Made by a program: the position numbers and the translations under genes. From Nocardia pneumoniae NBRC 100136 (GTDB lineage Bacteria; Actinomycetota; Actinomycetes; Mycobacteriales; Mycobacteriaceae), in assembly GCF_000308755.1 (NCBI RefSeq), contig NZ_BAGF01000052.1, forward strand, positions 1 through 64,000: a stretch of DNA of 64,000 bases, written 5' to 3'. A model generated the notes under the pieces. The model was not told the DNA's origin. It ran no database searches and was given only the letters and a program-made list of their open reading frames with translations. Position 1 is the stretch's first letter. Every line of letters starts with the position of its first letter. Below, one piece after another: positions 18,033 through 26,940 of this stretch.

Positions 18033-18329
18033 TCACGAGTGACCGAGACCGTGTACCAGCAGGCTCACCGTGTCGGCTCCGGCGTGACGATCCTTCGAGA
18101 TCTCCTGATACTCCGGAGATTCGGCCCAGGCGCGGAAGGACGGCTCGTCGGGGAACGACATCAGAACCACCTTCTCGCGGTCGGTGGCGCCCTCGATGAC
18201 CTGCGGGGATTCGTCGGCGGCCAGCAGGGTGCCGGAGTAGCGGACGAAGACGTCCAGGAATCGTGCCTGGTAGCGATCGTAGGCGGCGCGATCGGTGAAC
18301 TTCAGTTGTGCGATTACATACACGGTCAT
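18033..18329 (-). CDS. DUF1330 family protein
   Basis: This is a 98-residue ferredoxin-like (dimeric alpha/beta barrel) protein with the DUF1330 pattern VIAQLKFTDRAAYDRYQARF, GTLLAADESPQVIEG and FPDEPSFRAWAESPEYQEI. It has no catalytic assignment. It is 30 bp upstream of the VOC gene on the same strand, so the two may form a small operon. Confidence 0.85.
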   Translation of the reverse strand: MTVYVIAQLKFTDRAAYDRYQARFLDVFVRYSGTLLAADESPQVIEGATDREKVVLMSFPDEPSFRAWAESPEYQEISKDRHAGADTVSLLVHGLGHS

Positions 18330-18383
18330 ACCTGTGACTCTAATTGCGACCGAGAGCGTCGACGACGTTCCGGAGACCTTCCC

Positions 18384-19799
18384 TCAGCGCTCCAGCAACG
18401 CAAGGCATTCCACGTGGTGTGTCGCGGGGAACGCGTCGAACGCGCGCAGATCGGCGAGCTGGTAGCCCGCCGCCTGGTACAGGCCCAGATCGCGGGCGAA
18501 CGCCGCCGGGTCGCATCCGACGTGGATGATCCGCGCCGGGCCGCTCGCCGCGACCGCGCCGACCACCTCCTTGCCCGCGCCCGCGCGCGGCGGATCGAGC
18601 ACCACCACGTCCGGCGCCGCCGCGCCGACATGCTCCACCACCCAGCGTTCCACCCGCTGGGTCCGTAGCTCCACCCAGGGCATATCGCGCAGCGCGGCGG
18701 CGCCGTCGGCGACCGCGGATCGGGCGGATTCCACGCCGAGCACCACACCGGTCCGGCCGACCTGCTCGGCCATGCGCGCGGCGAAAACACCCGCACCGCT
18801 GTAGAGATCCCAGGCGCGACCGCCGGGGCCGAGTCCCGACCATTCCGCGACGAGATCCGAATACCGTTGCGCCGCACCCCGGTGCGCCTGCCAGAAGCCG
18901 GTCGCCGCGATCTCCCACCGACGGCCCGCCACGTACTCGACCGCGCGCCCACTGCCCGCGAACACCCATTCGTCGCGTGCCGCGTGCGCGGCCGCCCGCC
19001 GCGCGGAGGCGTCTCGCCGTTCGTCACGCCGGGTGGATTCCGCGGCGGCCGCCGCGCTGCCCCACCGATCGGAGCCGCGCCGTCCGCCACGGCGATCGCG
19101 GCCGTGCGGCCGGTCGCGTCGCCTGGAGCCGTCCCGGCGGTCGCTTCCACCCGGACCGCGCCGGTCGCCGCCGCGACTGCCCGCTCCCCGCTCCGCGGCG
19201 GGCGCCAATTCGACGATGTGCCGGATCCCGTCGCCGTCCACCACGATCACCAGATCGGCGCCCGGCGTCCAATGCCGATCCGCGATTCCCTCCAGCGCCC
19301 CCGCGACCGGTTGCGGGCAGCGCAGATCCGCGATCACGTCGGTGCTGCGATACCGGTGCACGCCGGCGCGGCCGCGTTCGTCCACCGCAAGCCGCACCCG
19401 GGTGCGCCACCCGCCGGTCGTTTCGCCGGACTCGATCGGCTCGACCAGCACGTCACGTTCGATCCCGGCCACTCGGCGCAGCTGTTCGGCCACCACCGTG
19501 GCCTTCAGCGCGCGCTGGGCCGCGGGCGTGGCGAAGGAGAAATCACAGCACCCCGCGCCGCCGGGGCCGGATACCGGACACGTGGCGGGCACCCGGTCCG
19601 GTGACGCCTCGAGCACCTCGACGGCGTCGGCCCGGCAGTACGAGCCGCCGCGGTCCTCGGTGACCCGGGCCCGCACCAGTTCACCGGGCAGCCCGTGCCG
19701 GACGAACACCACACGCCCCTCGTGCCGTGCGACACAGAAGCCGCCGTGCCCCGGCGGCCCGAGCCGCACCTCGAACGTGTTTGTCCGCCAATCACTCAT
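18384..19799 (-). CDS. TrmA/RumA-type 23S rRNA or tRNA uracil-5-methyltransferase with Arg/Gly/Asp insert
   Basis: This 471-residue class I SAM-dependent methyltransferase has the catalytic block HVGCDPAAFARDLGLY (Cys nucleophile near residue 430), the SAM motif DLYSGAGVFAARM near residue 336, and DPPRAGAGKEVV near residue 399. N-terminal cysteines (CPVSGPGGAGCCDF) suggest an Fe-S cluster as in RlmD. Between about residues 210 and 285 it carries a low-complexity insert rich in Arg, Gly, Asp and Ser with RGG/RRD-like repeats, placed inside the enzyme before the conserved core. It is homologous by position to Rv2689c. The RNA target is unknown. Confidence 0.85.
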   Translation of the reverse strand: MSDWRTNTFEVRLGPPGHGGFCVARHEGRVVFVRHGLPGELVRARVTEDRGGSYCRADAVEVLEASPDRVPATCPVSGPGGAGCCDFSFATPAAQRALKATVVAEQLRRVAGIERDVLVEPIESGETTGGWRTRVRLAVDERGRAGVHRYRSTDVIADLRCPQPVAGALEGIADRHWTPGADLVIVVDGDGIRHIVELAPAAERGAGSRGGDRRGPGGSDRRDGSRRRDRPHGRDRRGGRRGSDRWGSAAAAAESTRRDERRDASARRAAAHAARDEWVFAGSGRAVEYVAGRRWEIAATGFWQAHRGAAQRYSDLVAEWSGLGPGGRAWDLYSGAGVFAARMAEQVGRTGVVLGVESARSAVADGAAALRDMPWVELRTQRVERWVVEHVGAAAPDVVVLDPPRAGAGKEVVGAVAASGPARIIHVGCDPAAFARDLGLYQAAGYQLADLRAFDAFPATHHVECLALLER

Positions 19800-19818
19800 C
19801 CCGAATGCTCCATGGACG

Positions 19819-21816
19819 TCATGTCCGGTCCTCGTACCCGCGCCGCACCGCGCCGGGGGCGTTCACCACGCCGGGCACCCTGGCCCGCGCCGACGAGCTC
19901 AGCTGCCACGGCACACTCGTCACCATCACGCCCGGCTCGAACAGCAGCCTTCCCTTCAGCCGCAGCGCGCTCTGGTTGTGCAGTACCTGCTCCCACCAGT
20001 GCCCGACCACGTACTCGGGGATGAACACCGTCACCACGTCGCGGGGGGCGTCCTTGCGTACCCGCTTGACGTAGTCGAGAACCGGTTTGGTGATCTCCCG
20101 GTACGGCGATTCGATCACCTTCAGCGGCACCGTGATGTCGCTGTTCTCCCACTCCCGCACCAGCGCCCTGGTATCGGCCTCGTCCACGTTCACCGTCACC
20201 GCCTCCAACGTGTCGGGGCGGGTGGCGCGGGCATAGGCCAGTGCGCGGCGGGTGGGCAGGTGCAGCCGGGAGACCAGCACGATGGAGTGCGAGCGGCTGG
20301 GCAGCACCCCGTCCCACTCGTGCTCGTCCAGCTCGCGCGCGACCGAATCGTAGTGCCGGCGAATCATCTTCATCACCACGAAGATCGCGACCATGGTGAA
20401 GATGGCGATGTAGGCGCCGGCGAAGAACTTCGTGATCAGCACGATCACCAGCACCGCGCCGGTCGCGCTGAGGCCGACCGCGTTGATCACCCGCGACCGC
20501 TTCATCCGCGCACGCTGCCCCGGGTCGGTCTCGGTGCGCAGCAGACGGGTCCAGTGGCGCAGCATGCCGGTCTGGCTGAGCACGAACGAAACGAACACGC
20601 CGACGATGTAGAGCTGGATCAGCTTGGTCACCTCGGCGCCGAACAGCACCACGAACGCGATGGCCGCGCCGGACAGGAACAGGATGCCGTTGCTGAACGC
20701 CAGCCGGTCGCCCCTGGTGTGCAGCTGCCGGGGCAGGTAGCGGTCCTGCGCCAGGATCGAGCCGAGCACGGGGAACCCGTTGAACGCCGTGTTCGCGGCG
20801 AGCACGAGGATCAGCGCGGTCACGGTCGTGATGAAGAAGAAGCCGAGCGGGAACCCCTCGAACACGGCCTCGGCGAGCTGCGCGATGAGCGTCTTCTGCT
20901 GGTAGTCCTCTGGCGCCCCGGTCAGGTCGGAGACATTGTGCGCGTACACGATTCCGATCTTCTGGGCCAGGACGATGATGCCCATCAGCAGCACGATCGC
21001 GATGGACCCCAGCAGCAGCAGCGTAGTGGCGGCGTTGCGCGACTTGGGCTTGCGGAACGCGGGCACGCCGTTGCTGATCGCCTCCACACCGGTCAGCGCG
21101 GCGCAGCCGGAGGAGAACGACCGCGCGATGAGGAAGGCGAACGCCAAGCCGTACAGGTGTTCGTGCTCGGCCAACCCGAAACCGGCGGATTCGGCCCGCA
21201 GATCCTCGCCGAGCACGAAGATCCGGAACAGCCCCCAGCCGAGCATGAGGAACATGCCGAAGATGAACGCGTAGGTCGGAATCGCGAACATAGTGCCCGA
21301 TTCGCGTACCCCGCGCAGGTTCATCGCGGTGAGCGCGACGATGGCCACGACGGCGAACAGGACTTTGTGGGTGGCGACAAAGGGAATCGCCGAGCCGATA
21401 TTGGACGCCGCCGAGGAGATCGATACCGCCACGGTGAGCACGTAGTCGACCAGCAGCGCGCTGCCCACGGTCAGGCCCGCGTTGGGGCCGAGGTTGGTCG
21501 TGGCGACTTCGTAGTCACCACCGCCGGAGGGGTAGGCGTGCACGTTCTGCCGGTAGCTGGCGACCACCACCGCCATGACGAAGGCGACGGCCAGACCGAC
21601 CCAAGGGGCGTACAGGTACGCCGAGACCCCACCGGCCGACAGGACGAGGAAGATTTCTTCGGGGGCGTAGGCGACCGATGACATGGCATCGGAGGCGAAC
21701 ACCGGAAGCGCGATTCGCTTCGGCAGCAAGGTGTGACCGAGCGAGTCACTGCGGAAAGGCCTGCCCAGCAGCACTCGCTTCGCTGCCGTCGTCAACTTGG
21801 ACACTGGAGCGAGCAT
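19819..21816 (-). CDS. KimA-type potassium importer (APC superfamily)
   Basis: This 665-residue membrane protein (start ATG 21816; GTG 21804 is an alternative) has about twelve membrane segments and a soluble C-terminal domain. It matches Bacillus KimA closely over the transporter core: FASDAMSSVAYAPEE (Asp43, Tyr50), AYPSGGGDYEVA, LLVDYVLTVAVSIS, SSGCAALTGVEAISN and VLAANTAFNGFP. The residues reported to bind K+ or carry protons in KimA (Asp36, Tyr43, Asp117, Thr121, Ser125, Thr230, Glu233 in Bacillus) all have counterparts. It is divergent from the RCK genes ceoB and ceoC, which supports a K+ role over amino-acid transport. It corresponds to Rv2690c by position. Confidence 0.8.
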   Translation of the reverse strand: MLAPVSKLTTAAKRVLLGRPFRSDSLGHTLLPKRIALPVFASDAMSSVAYAPEEIFLVLSAGGVSAYLYAPWVGLAVAFVMAVVVASYRQNVHAYPSGGGDYEVATTNLGPNAGLTVGSALLVDYVLTVAVSISSAASNIGSAIPFVATHKVLFAVVAIVALTAMNLRGVRESGTMFAIPTYAFIFGMFLMLGWGLFRIFVLGEDLRAESAGFGLAEHEHLYGLAFAFLIARSFSSGCAALTGVEAISNGVPAFRKPKSRNAATTLLLLGSIAIVLLMGIIVLAQKIGIVYAHNVSDLTGAPEDYQQKTLIAQLAEAVFEGFPLGFFFITTVTALILVLAANTAFNGFPVLGSILAQDRYLPRQLHTRGDRLAFSNGILFLSGAAIAFVVLFGAEVTKLIQLYIVGVFVSFVLSQTGMLRHWTRLLRTETDPGQRARMKRSRVINAVGLSATGAVLVIVLITKFFAGAYIAIFTMVAIFVVMKMIRRHYDSVARELDEHEWDGVLPSRSHSIVLVSRLHLPTRRALAYARATRPDTLEAVTVNVDEADTRALVREWENSDITVPLKVIESPYREITKPVLDYVKRVRKDAPRDVVTVFIPEYVVGHWWEQVLHNQSALRLKGRLLFEPGVMVTSVPWQLSSSARARVPGVVNAPGAVRRGYEDRT

Positions 21817-21965
21817 AGGCCCCCGCACGGTCGCTCGCGCGCGTGGCTCGCAGGTTTGCTCGGGGGCTGGAGGGGGAACGTGGCCGATGGAATCATTCGA
21901 CGGGTAGCGTTCGACCGAACAACGAAGCAGACCGAACACCATGGTTCCAGGAACGAGGTTGCACG

Positions 21966-22631
21966 GTGTACGTAGTGATCATGGGGTGCGGGCGCGTCGG
22001 CTCCTCGCTGGCCCATGCCCTGGTCCGCATAGGTCACGAAGTCACCGTGATCGACCGGGACTCGAGCGCGTTTCTGCGCCTCGGCTCCGACTTTCCCGGC
22101 AACCGGGTGACCGGCGTCGGATTCGATCGAGATGTGCTGATCAGCGCCGGAATCGAACGGGCGGACGCGTTCGCGGCCGTCTCCTCGGGCGACAACTCCA
22201 ACATCATCTCGGCGCGGGTGGCCAGGGAGATGTTCGGCGTGCAGCGCGTCGTCGCCCGGATCTACGACGCCAAACGCGCGGCCGTCTACGAGCGCCTCGG
22301 CATCCCGACCATCGCCACGGTGCCGTGGACCACCGATCGCTTCCTGCGCGCGCTCATCGGCGACGCCAGCACCACCACGTGGCGTGACCCCACCGGGACG
22401 GTTGCCGTGACGCAACTGACGCTGCACGAAGAGTGGTACGGCCGCACGGTGCGCGACCTGCAGCAGACCATCGCGGCGCGGGTCGCGTTCATCATCCGTT
22501 TCGGCCAGGGATTGCTGCCCGACAGCAAGACCATCATCCAGGCCGACGACATCGTCTACGTGGCCGCGACATCCGGCACCGTGGGAGAGGCCGTCGCCCT
22601 GGCCGCGAAGCCCCCAGCGAGCGAGGACTGA
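21966..22631 (+). CDS. ceoB: RCK/TrkA-family K+ channel regulatory protein
   Basis: The protein has 221 residues from GTG 21966. The N-terminal RCK_N Rossmann motif is MGCGRVGSSLAHAL with the nucleotide-binding acidic residue in VTVIDRD. The C-terminal half is an RCK_C domain (QTIAARVAFIIRFGQGLLP). Such proteins bind NAD(H) or nucleotides and gate K+ transporters. It is followed after 2 bp by its paralogue ceoC. It is divergent from the KimA-like importer, its most likely partner. Order matches Rv2691-Rv2692. Confidence 0.9.
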   Translation: MYVVIMGCGRVGSSLAHALVRIGHEVTVIDRDSSAFLRLGSDFPGNRVTGVGFDRDVLISAGIERADAFAAVSSGDNSNIISARVAREMFGVQRVVARIYDAKRAAVYERLGIPTIATVPWTTDRFLRALIGDASTTTWRDPTGTVAVTQLTLHEEWYGRTVRDLQQTIAARVAFIIRFGQGLLPDSKTIIQADDIVYVAATSGTVGEAVALAAKPPASED

Positions 22632-22633
22632 AC

Positions 22634-23305
22634 ATGAAAGTGGCCATCGCCGGAGCAGGCGCCGTCGGCCGATCGATCGCCAGGGAACTCCTGCGCGGCG
22701 GGCATCGGGTGATGCTCCTGGAGCGTCAGCTGGAACACATCGATGCCGCGGCGATCCCGGACGCGGTCTGGGTGCACGCCGACGCGTGCGAGCTGGCGCT
22801 GCTCGAGCAGGCCGGGCTGGAGACCTACGAGGTGGTCATCGCGGCCACGGGTGACGACAAGGCGAACCTGGTGCACAGCCTGCTGGCCAAGACCGAGTTC
22901 GGGGTGCGCCGGGTGGTTGCCCGGGTGAACGATCCGCGCAACGAATGGCTCTTCGACGCCTCCTGGGGCGTGGACGTCGCGGTGTCCACGCCCCGGCTGC
23001 TGGCCTCGCTGGTCGAGGAAGCGGTGTCGGTCGGGGACCTGGTGCGCCTGCTGACGCTGCGCCAGGGCCAGGCGAACCTGGTGGAGATGACGCTGCCCGC
23101 GGACACCGCGCTGGCGGGCAAGCCGGTGCGCGCGCTCACCCTGCCGCGCGACGCCGCCCTCGTGACGATCCTGCGCGGCGGCCGGGTGATCGTGCCGCAG
23201 CCGGACGACCCGTTCGAGGGCGACGACGAACTGCTGTTCGTGACCTCGGTGGAAGCCGAAGAGGACCTCCGGTTGGAGCTCGCCAACCACGGCATCAGAC
23301 CATAA
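22634..23305 (+). CDS. ceoC: second RCK/TrkA-family K+ regulatory protein
   Basis: The protein has 223 residues from ATG 22634. It repeats the ceoB layout: GAGAVGRSIARELL, nucleotide-binding acidic end VMLLERQ, the ATGDDKANLV motif, and an RCK_C domain ending ELLFVTSVEAEEDLRLEL. With ceoB it probably forms a hetero- or homo-oligomeric gating ring. It converges on the sigma-factor gene 45 bp downstream. Confidence 0.9.
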   Translation: MKVAIAGAGAVGRSIARELLRGGHRVMLLERQLEHIDAAAIPDAVWVHADACELALLEQAGLETYEVVIAATGDDKANLVHSLLAKTEFGVRRVVARVNDPRNEWLFDASWGVDVAVSTPRLLASLVEEAVSVGDLVRLLTLRQGQANLVEMTLPADTALAGKPVRALTLPRDAALVTILRGGRVIVPQPDDPFEGDDELLFVTSVEAEEDLRLELANHGIRP

Positions 23306-23350
23306 CTCCCCGTATACGGCCGATGCGTCCTCGCGGGGCGCCGCCGGGGA

Positions 23351-23977
23351 CTACGCGGCCGGCTTCAGCTCCGCGCGCAGCTTGTTCAGCGCGCGGTGCT
23401 GCATCACCCGGACCACACCGGGGCTGGTGCCGATGGCCTCCGCGGTCTGCGCCGCCGACCAGCCGAGCATGATGCGCAGCACCAGTACCTCGCGGTGCGC
23501 GGGCGCCAGCACCTTCATGAGCTCCCTTGTGGCGGTGCGCCGTTCGGAGGCCAGCGCCCACTCCTCGGGTCCGGCGGCGGAGGACGCGGAATCCGGGACG
23601 TCGGCCACCGGGTAGGCGGGGTGCTGCTGCGAGCGGCGGAACGCGTCGGCGACCTTGTTGGCCGCGATGCCGTAGACGAACGCCAGGAACGACTTGCCCT
23701 GGTCGCGATAGCGCGGGATGGCGTTGACGGTGGCCAAGAGGATCTCCTGCACCACGTCGTCGGCGGTGACCTGCAGATGGGCCGTATTGCCAAGGCGCGC
23801 ACCGCAGTAGCGCCGCACCAGCGGGTGCACGAGCCGGATGATCTCGGAGACCGCGTGACGGTCGCCCGCGGCCGCCGGGCCGATCAGCTTGTCCAGTTCG
23901 GCCGATACCCGGCGGCTCTCCGACAGAGCGGGGTTGTGGTTCTTGGGCAGCGCCGCGGTGTTGTGCTCGGTAGCCAC
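23351..23977 (-). CDS. ECF-type sigma factor, SigD/ShbA-like
   Basis: This 208-residue sigma-70 family protein has region 2 (LVHPLVRRYCGARLG, TADDVVQEILLATVNAIPRYRDQGKSFLAFVYGIAANKVADAFRR) and region 4 (LAPAHREVLVLRIMLGWSAAQTAEAIGTSPGVVRVMQHRALNKLR). The sequence most resembles mycobacterial SigD and Streptomyces ShbA, the sigma factor that transcribes the primary sigma gene hrdB. No anti-sigma gene lies beside it. It is not a SigA/SigB type because regions 1.2 and 3 are absent. Confidence 0.85.
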   Translation of the reverse strand: MATEHNTAALPKNHNPALSESRRVSAELDKLIGPAAAGDRHAVSEIIRLVHPLVRRYCGARLGNTAHLQVTADDVVQEILLATVNAIPRYRDQGKSFLAFVYGIAANKVADAFRRSQQHPAYPVADVPDSASSAAGPEEWALASERRTATRELMKVLAPAHREVLVLRIMLGWSAAQTAEAIGTSPGVVRVMQHRALNKLRAELKPAA

Positions 23978-24143
23978 GTCCGAGTCCTTCCTTGCCGATC
24001 CAGTGCGAATTTGCGATACGCATAGATCGTCTGACGAACTCGGGACGCCGACCAGGTACCCCAGGGTGGGTTACCGCCCACCTCGGCGGTGGTACTCACC
24101 CCACCCCTTGGGCTTTCGCCGGTCGGCGGCGGACAGTTAACGC

Positions 24144-24833
24144 TCAGGCCGGTCGGGTCGCGGCCACCGGCTTGGCGGGCAGATGGCCCGCACGGCGCAC
24201 CGCCCAGATCGTGACGCCCAGCGCCACGGCCGTCAGCGGCCAGCCCATCGCGATGCGGGCGACCGCGAGCCAGCCGGTCCGGTCGGTGTCGTAGAGCTGC
24301 GACTGCACCAGGTAGCGGGCGCCGAAGACGAGAACCCACGTGGCGGTGGCCACGTCGTACAGGCGCACCAGCCGGGGATCGGACCGCCAGTCGGAGCCGT
24401 GACCGTTCAGGACGCCCCAGATCACGCCGACCAGCGGCCGGCGGACCAGGATGGAGGCGAGGAACACCCCGGCGTAGACGAGGCTGGTGTAGATGCCGAA
24501 GAGGAAGAACCCTTTCGCCTCCCCCATCCGGTAGGCGATGAAGGCACAGATCCCGACGCCGAAGAAGCCGGAGATGGCGGGCTGGACCGGATTGCGACGC
24601 ACCAGGCGCCAGACCAGGATGGCGGCGGCCACGCCGAGCGCCGCCCAGATCGCGGCGGTCAGCCCGGCGAGGCTGTTCACGGGGACGAACACGACAACCG
24701 GCAGTGTCGAGTAGATCAGGCCGCTGAAGCCGCCCAGTTGTTCCAGGAGGGTCTGCTCGGCACGTTCCTCGTCACGGCCGAGGTCGAGCCCGGTGCGATC
24801 GCCTGAGCCTGCGTTGTCGTCGCTCGATGGCAT
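24144..24833 (-). CDS. DUF3159 integral membrane protein
   Basis: The 229-residue protein has about five or six hydrophobic segments after residue 40 and a charged N-terminus. The pattern fits DUF3159 (Rv2693c position): PVVVFVPVNSLAGLTAAIWAAL, RMGEAKGFFLFGIYTSLVYAG, ARYLVQSQLYD. The start is 3 bp after the stop of the OB-fold gene, so they are co-transcribed. The role is unknown. The conserved YxGVFLxSxL-like segment suggests a channel or transport-linked protein, but this is weak. Confidence 0.83.
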   Translation of the reverse strand: MPSSDDNAGSGDRTGLDLGRDEERAEQTLLEQLGGFSGLIYSTLPVVVFVPVNSLAGLTAAIWAALGVAAAILVWRLVRRNPVQPAISGFFGVGICAFIAYRMGEAKGFFLFGIYTSLVYAGVFLASILVRRPLVGVIWGVLNGHGSDWRSDPRLVRLYDVATATWVLVFGARYLVQSQLYDTDRTGWLAVARIAMGWPLTAVALGVTIWAVRRAGHLPAKPVAATRPA

Positions 24834-24836
24834 ACG

Positions 24837-25214
24837 TCAGCTGTTCCCGCGCAATTCGTAGTAGGGGTTGTAGATCACTTTGCGGCCGTCCCGCTCGCCC
24901 ACCCGGCCGCGGACCAGGATGCGCCGCCCCGGCTCGATACCGGGGATGCGCCTGCGCCCGATCCAGACGAGGGTGATGGCGTCGGTGCCGTCGAAGAACT
25001 CCGCCTGCACACTGGCGCCTGCGGACTTGGGACACGCTTCGACGCTCCGGAGCCTACCGAGCATGGTGGCCTCGTCGCCGCGCCGACACTCCGACGCACG
25101 GTGCGCTCCCGACGCCTCGGAAGTCTCGGCCAGCTCTTCGGCATCCAGCTGATCGATATCCTCGGTCAGCCTGCGGCCCAGACGTCGAAAATAACCTGAG
25201 GCTGCGGATGACAT
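24837..25214 (-). CDS. OB-fold nucleic-acid-binding domain protein
   Basis: The protein has 125 residues from ATG 25214. The C-terminal half is an OB-fold: GRLRSVEACPKS, VQAEFFDGTDAITLVWIGRRRIPGIEPG and RGRVGERDGRKVIYNPYYEL. The first 50 residues are acidic and probably flexible. The upstream open frame up to 25979 is antisense to the hydrolase gene and was not used. It matches Rv2694c by position and is translationally close to the DUF3159 gene. The ligand is unknown. Confidence 0.85.
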   Translation of the reverse strand: MSSAASGYFRRLGRRLTEDIDQLDAEELAETSEASGAHRASECRRGDEATMLGRLRSVEACPKSAGASVQAEFFDGTDAITLVWIGRRRIPGIEPGRRILVRGRVGERDGRKVIYNPYYELRGNS

Positions 25215-25347
25215 GGTGCACGCTCTCCTGCATAGAGCAGATGGCGTGGGTCGCACACCATCGTGGGCATTCCTTACCGCACGGCCCGCTGAGGCCGTAC
25301 ACCCGCCACTGTAGATGGGCTTGGCGACCCCCGCTACGCTCGGACCG

Positions 25348-26043
25348 ATGTTCGACTCCCCACACCCGGTCCGCGTCGTGGCGCTGCCCGGCACCGGATC
25401 CGACGCCGATTTCGCCCGGCGCGCCTTCGCGCCCGCCAGCGCGGCGCGCGGTCTCGACTTCGTCGCGGTGGAACCGGATCCGCGCGGGGTGGTCGCGAGC
25501 TGCCGGGCCGCATTGGACGCGGCGGCGCGGTCAGGGCCGGTCCTCGCCGCGGGGATCTCGCTCGGTGCGGCGATCGCGCTGGAGTGGGCGGCCGAGCACC
25601 CGGATCGTGTGGTCGGGGTCGTCGCGGCGCTGCCCGCCTGGACCGGGCCCGACACCACCGCGTGTCCGGCCGCGCTCAGCGCCGCGACGACCGCCGCGCA
25701 GCTGCGCGCCGACGGTCTGGCGGTGGTGCTCGACCGTATGCGGGCGAGCAGCCCACCCTGGCTGGCGGACGCGCTGAGCCGATCCTGGCGTGCGCAATGG
25801 CCCCACCTACCCGCAGCGCTGGAGGAGGCCGCCGACCACAAATGGCCGGACGCCGAGCTGCTGGCCACCTTCGAGCGGCCCATCGCCGTGGTCACCGCGA
25901 TCGACGACCCGGTGCACCCGGTGGCGGTGGCCGAGGAATGGGCCGCGCTGGCCCCCCACGCGCACCTGCACCGGATCACCCTGGATGAACTGGGCGCGGA
26001 CCCCGCGATCCTCGGACATACCGGAATCGGCGCCTTCGGCTGA
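25348..26043 (+). CDS. alpha/beta-hydrolase-fold protein
   Basis: The protein has 231 residues from ATG 25348 (an ATG at 25315 adds 11 residues without homology). It shows VVALPGTGSDADF (oxyanion-hole region), nucleophile elbow AGISLGAAIALEWA near residue 83, acid strand VTAIDDPVHPV near residue 190 and a C-terminal GHTGIG histidine. It looks catalytically complete. It converges on the DUF3710 gene. It corresponds to Rv2695 by position. The substrate is unknown. Confidence 0.8.
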   Translation: MFDSPHPVRVVALPGTGSDADFARRAFAPASAARGLDFVAVEPDPRGVVASCRAALDAAARSGPVLAAGISLGAAIALEWAAEHPDRVVGVVAALPAWTGPDTTACPAALSAATTAAQLRADGLAVVLDRMRASSPPWLADALSRSWRAQWPHLPAALEEAADHKWPDAELLATFERPIAVVTAIDDPVHPVAVAEEWAALAPHAHLHRITLDELGADPAILGHTGIGAFG

Positions 26044-26061
26044 CTTCGGCGCCGGGTCCGC

Positions 26062-26940
26062 TCAGTTCAGCCCGAGCTGCTGCATAGCCGACCCGTCCGC
26101 GCCGCGGCGCGGCCCCTCCGGCATCCGCGGCGGCAGCACCGGCTGTGCCCCGGTCTGCGCGGCCGTTTGCGCGGCCATCGCCTGCTGCTGGGCCTGCACC
26201 TGCTGCTGATGGGCCGCGGCCAGTTGCTCGGCCAACTGCTGCGGCAGCACCACCGGCAGCGGCTCGCGCACCGGCAGCGGGTCCTCGCCGCGACGCACCA
26301 CAGTGTCGCTGAGGATGGCGCGAGCCGCCTTGACCAGCGGGCTGCCGTCGTTCGCCGCGCCGGAGGGGCCAGCGGCGACCAGCCGCACCATCCAGCGGTA
26401 GCCGTCCACACCGATGAAGCGCAGATCGGCGCCCTCGGTGAGGGCCAGCAGTTCGCGCCCCCACGGCCCGTTCTCCACCGAGACTCTGGCGCCGTCCTTG
26501 CGGAGCGATTCGGCGAGATCCGCGGCGACCAAACGCCATTGGCCCGATGTCTTGGGCGCGGCATACGCCGCGACGGTGATCCGGCCGTGCTCGGTGGCAA
26601 GGTGCACCGCCTGCGGCTGGCCTTCCGGAGTCATCTCGACCTGCAACTGGCCGCCGGGCGGTACCGGCAGCAGCACCGACCCGAGGTCGAGCCGCTGCTC
26701 GGCCACATTCTCCAGCAGTTCGGCGACCTCGTCGTAGTCGTATGGACCGGGCTGACCGCCCAGCGTGGCGGCATCGAAGTCCACGCCCTCGTACGAGCGC
26801 TCGTCGGTGGGGGCGTCGTCGTAGTACTCGTCGTCGTAGTCGGGCGCGTACTCCGCGTCGGCGTAGTCGACCGCCTCGTCGTACTGGTCGTCCGCGTATC
26901 GGTCCGACGACTTCTTTCGCTTTCCGAACATTCCCGTCAT
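26062..26940 (-). CDS. DUF3710 domain protein
   Basis: This is a 292-residue soluble protein. Residues 12-60 are very acidic and Tyr/Asp-rich, followed by the DUF3710 core (YDYDEVAELLENVAEQRLDLGSVLLPVPPGGQLQVEM ... GPWGRELLALTEGADLRFIGVDGYRWMVRL). The C-terminus is Gln/Ala-rich and probably disordered. The ATG overlaps the dut stop in an ATGA arrangement, so it is translated with dut. It corresponds to Rv2696c. No biochemical role is known. Confidence 0.85.
   Translation of the reverse strand: MTGMFGKRKKSSDRYADDQYDEAVDYADAEYAPDYDDEYYDDAPTDERSYEGVDFDAATLGGQPGPYDYDEVAELLENVAEQRLDLGSVLLPVPPGGQLQVEMTPEGQPQAVHLATEHGRITVAAYAAPKTSGQWRLVAADLAESLRKDGARVSVENGPWGRELLALTEGADLRFIGVDGYRWMVRLVAAGPSGAANDGSPLVKAARAILSDTVVRRGEDPLPVREPLPVVLPQQLAEQLAAAHQQQVQAQQQAMAAQTAAQTGAQPVLPPRMPEGPRRGADGSAMQQLGLN

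Noticed and set aside
19770..19790. TCGAACGTGTTTG resembling a LexA (SOS) box
   Set aside because: Lies inside the methyltransferase coding sequence and the second half does not match GTTCGA.
21909..21920. GTTCG-AC-CGAAC inverted repeat between the KimA-type gene and ceoB
   Set aside because: Arms are only 5 bp, which occurs often by chance in this composition, so it was not called an operator.
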